Part shown: one piece after another, positions 47,907 through 48,778 of the stretch
Layout: each line of letters starts with the position of its first letter
How positions within the stretch are numbered: the stretch's first letter is position 1
Source: an uncultured Clostridium sp.
GTDB taxonomy: Bacteria; Bacillota; Clostridia; TANB77; CAG-508
Assembly: GCA_948467495.1 (NCBI GenBank)
Contig: CAOKEO010000010.1
Location: 1-48,778, forward strand
Length of the DNA stretch: 48,778 nt
Reading direction: 5' to 3'
The notes under the pieces: model-generated
Databases searched by the model: none
Seen by the model: only the letters and a program-made list of their open reading frames with translations
Told to the model about the DNA's origin: nothing
Position numbers and translations under genes: made by a program

Positions 47907-48532
47907 GGTTAATAAAAAAAGATTTTTTACTTATAAAGGCAAATTCAAAACAAATGGTAATAATATTTATAGTTTATTTAATGTTGGCATTTCAAGGCAC
48001 ATTTGATGTTACATTTATAATTCCACTAATTGGAATAATGTTATTTATATCAACATTCAGTTATGATGATTTTAACAATTGGAACTCTTATGCAGTAACC
48101 CTGCCAAATGGGAGAAAAAATGTAGTTAGAGCCAAATATATAGCTTCAATAATTTTAACGATTATTTTAGCAATAGTATCTTTGACTATAGGAATAGGAA
48201 TCAGTTACACAAAAACAAATAGCATAAATTTAGATGAAATTATTTCATCACTAATGGGAACGATGTTATCAAGTATTATTATAATTTCTTTACTTTATCC
48301 AATAGTTTTCAAATTTGGAGCTACAAATGGAAGAATAATATTATTTGCAGTAGTATTTGGAATAGCAGGAATAGGAGCTTTAATTGCCCAATTCGTAGAT
48401 ACGACACCTATTATAAATATGATAAATAGATTAGATAGTTATTCACTTATAGCAATTCCAATAATTTCTGCAATATTATTAGGTATTTCATATCTAATAT
48501 CAAACAAAATATATCAAAATAAAGAATTTTAA
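47900..48532 (+). CDS. ABC-2 type permease
   Basis: A 210-residue membrane protein with six hydrophobic segments. The block FSYDDFNNWNSYAVTLPNGR followed by KNVVRAKY is typical of ABC-2 permeases in GntR-linked operons. It is half the size of BceB permeases and would work as a dimer with the preceding ATPase. The exported compound is unknown. GGGGG precedes the ATG. Confidence 0.88.
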   Translation: MLGLIKKDFLLIKANSKQMVIIFIVYLMLAFQGTFDVTFIIPLIGIMLFISTFSYDDFNNWNSYAVTLPNGRKNVVRAKYIASIILTIILAIVSLTIGIGISYTKTNSINLDEIISSLMGTMLSSIIIISLLYPIVFKFGATNGRIILFAVVFGIAGIGALIAQFVDTTPIINMINRLDSYSLIAIPIISAILLGISYLISNKIYQNKEF

Positions 48533-48642
48533 GAATATAACCTACGAAAGCAGTAACAACATTTTGGCTCTTGCAGAATAACAAGGCTATACAGTTGGAG
48601 CTAGGCAGAAGAAGATAACAGAAAATTCAGAGAGATATAGCA

Positions 48643-48666
48643 CTTGGATTCAAGTGCTATTCTCAT
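48643..48666 (+). terminator. Hairpin after the ABC operon
   Basis: ATAGCACTTG pairs perfectly with CAAGTGCTAT around GATT, followed by TCTC and then T-poor sequence. Terminator-like, lacking a good U-tract. Confidence 0.6.
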
Positions 48667-48667
48667 A

Positions 48668-48696
48668 TCTTACAGAAATGTAAGATTCATGTAAGG
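48668..48696 (+). promoter_or_regulatory. Candidate response-regulator site upstream of the last gene
   Basis: TCTTACA and TGTAAGA form a 7-bp dyad around GAAA, and TGTAAG is repeated 11 bases later, one helical turn. This dyad plus in-phase direct repeat is typical for OmpR-type response regulators such as those driving peptide-antibiotic ABC transporters. A TATAAT stretch near 48729 could be the -10. Confidence 0.4.
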
Positions 48697-48760
48697 TAAA
48701 TTAATACCAAAATATGAAATATAAATATATAATATAAAAAAATAAATGGAGTAATTGAAA

Positions 48761-48778
48761 ATGGAGAAAAAGAATCTA
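48761..48778 (+). CDS. Start of a gene cut by the window edge
   Basis: ATG 48761 with GGAG at 10 bases upstream opens MEKKNL and runs off the end. Promoter-like and operator-like sequence lies upstream. Product unknown. Confidence 0.4.

Overview
The window is very AT-rich and reads like a low-GC Firmicute, most likely an uncultured gut Clostridia. Support comes from AGGAGG-type ribosome binding sites, TTGACA/TATAAT promoters, the yicC-remA-rpoZ-gmk-priA-def-fmt housekeeping block, a bile salt hydrolase with a full catalytic set, and many small XRE, WYL, LytTR and GntR regulators. No rRNA, tRNA or CRISPR array was found.

Layout. 0.1-7.6 kb is an accessory, decaying region: TnpV, an MFS exporter, a candidate type I toxin-antitoxin locus, an integrase remnant, a three-gene HipA-like kinase module, a broken ISLre2-type insertion sequence, a gene of foreign base composition, and remnants of a caspase-like gene and an XRE regulator. 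7.7-21.2 kb is the conserved core: rubrerythrin, rsmE, a membrane protein with an AT-hook tail, yicC, remA, rpoZ, gmk, an ATP-grasp enzyme, a MucBP surface protein, priA (two frameshifts), def, fmt and a cell-wall amidase. 21.4-31.6 kb holds small operons: LytTR plus membrane partner, tocopherol-cyclase-like protein plus bile salt hydrolase, TfoX-like, MATE, DUF362, an ECF-like S component plus DUF1893, a papain-fold protein, TVP38, and XRE plus DUF4097. Two clusters of a 35-bp REP-like repeat lie here. 31.6-36.6 kb has an Lsa/Vga-type ABC-F resistance gene behind an apparent leader-peptide attenuator, a WYL regulator bracketed by two copies of one operator, a chimeric remnant of genes found intact 10 kb downstream, an ASCH-like/DUF5131 pair and two gene remnants. 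36.6-39.3 kb holds a candidate structured RNA with two 53-nt tandem hairpin domains, then an AbiE type IV toxin-antitoxin pair with a clear operator. 39.3-48.8 kb carries a phosphoesterase, a SMEK-zinc-ribbon fusion, small membrane and lipoprotein-like genes, a GyrI-like/radical SAM/YoaP operon, and a YtrA-type GntR-ABC operon ending in a regulated promoter for a gene cut by the window edge.

How they work together. The core block serves translation start (def, fmt), nucleotide supply (gmk), transcription (rpoZ), RNA turnover (yicC) and replication restart (priA). The flanks are a defence and resistance landscape (AbiE, HipT-like kinase, candidate type I toxin, ABC-F, MFS and MATE exporters) with a notable number of deletion-fusion scars. 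The strongest candidates for something undescribed are the tandem-hairpin RNA at 37.35-37.64 kb, the type I toxin locus at 2.0-2.3 kb, the ABC-F leader attenuator at 31.6-31.74 kb, and the HipT/HipS-like module at 3.0-5.2 kb. All functions come from reading the sequence; no database search was run.
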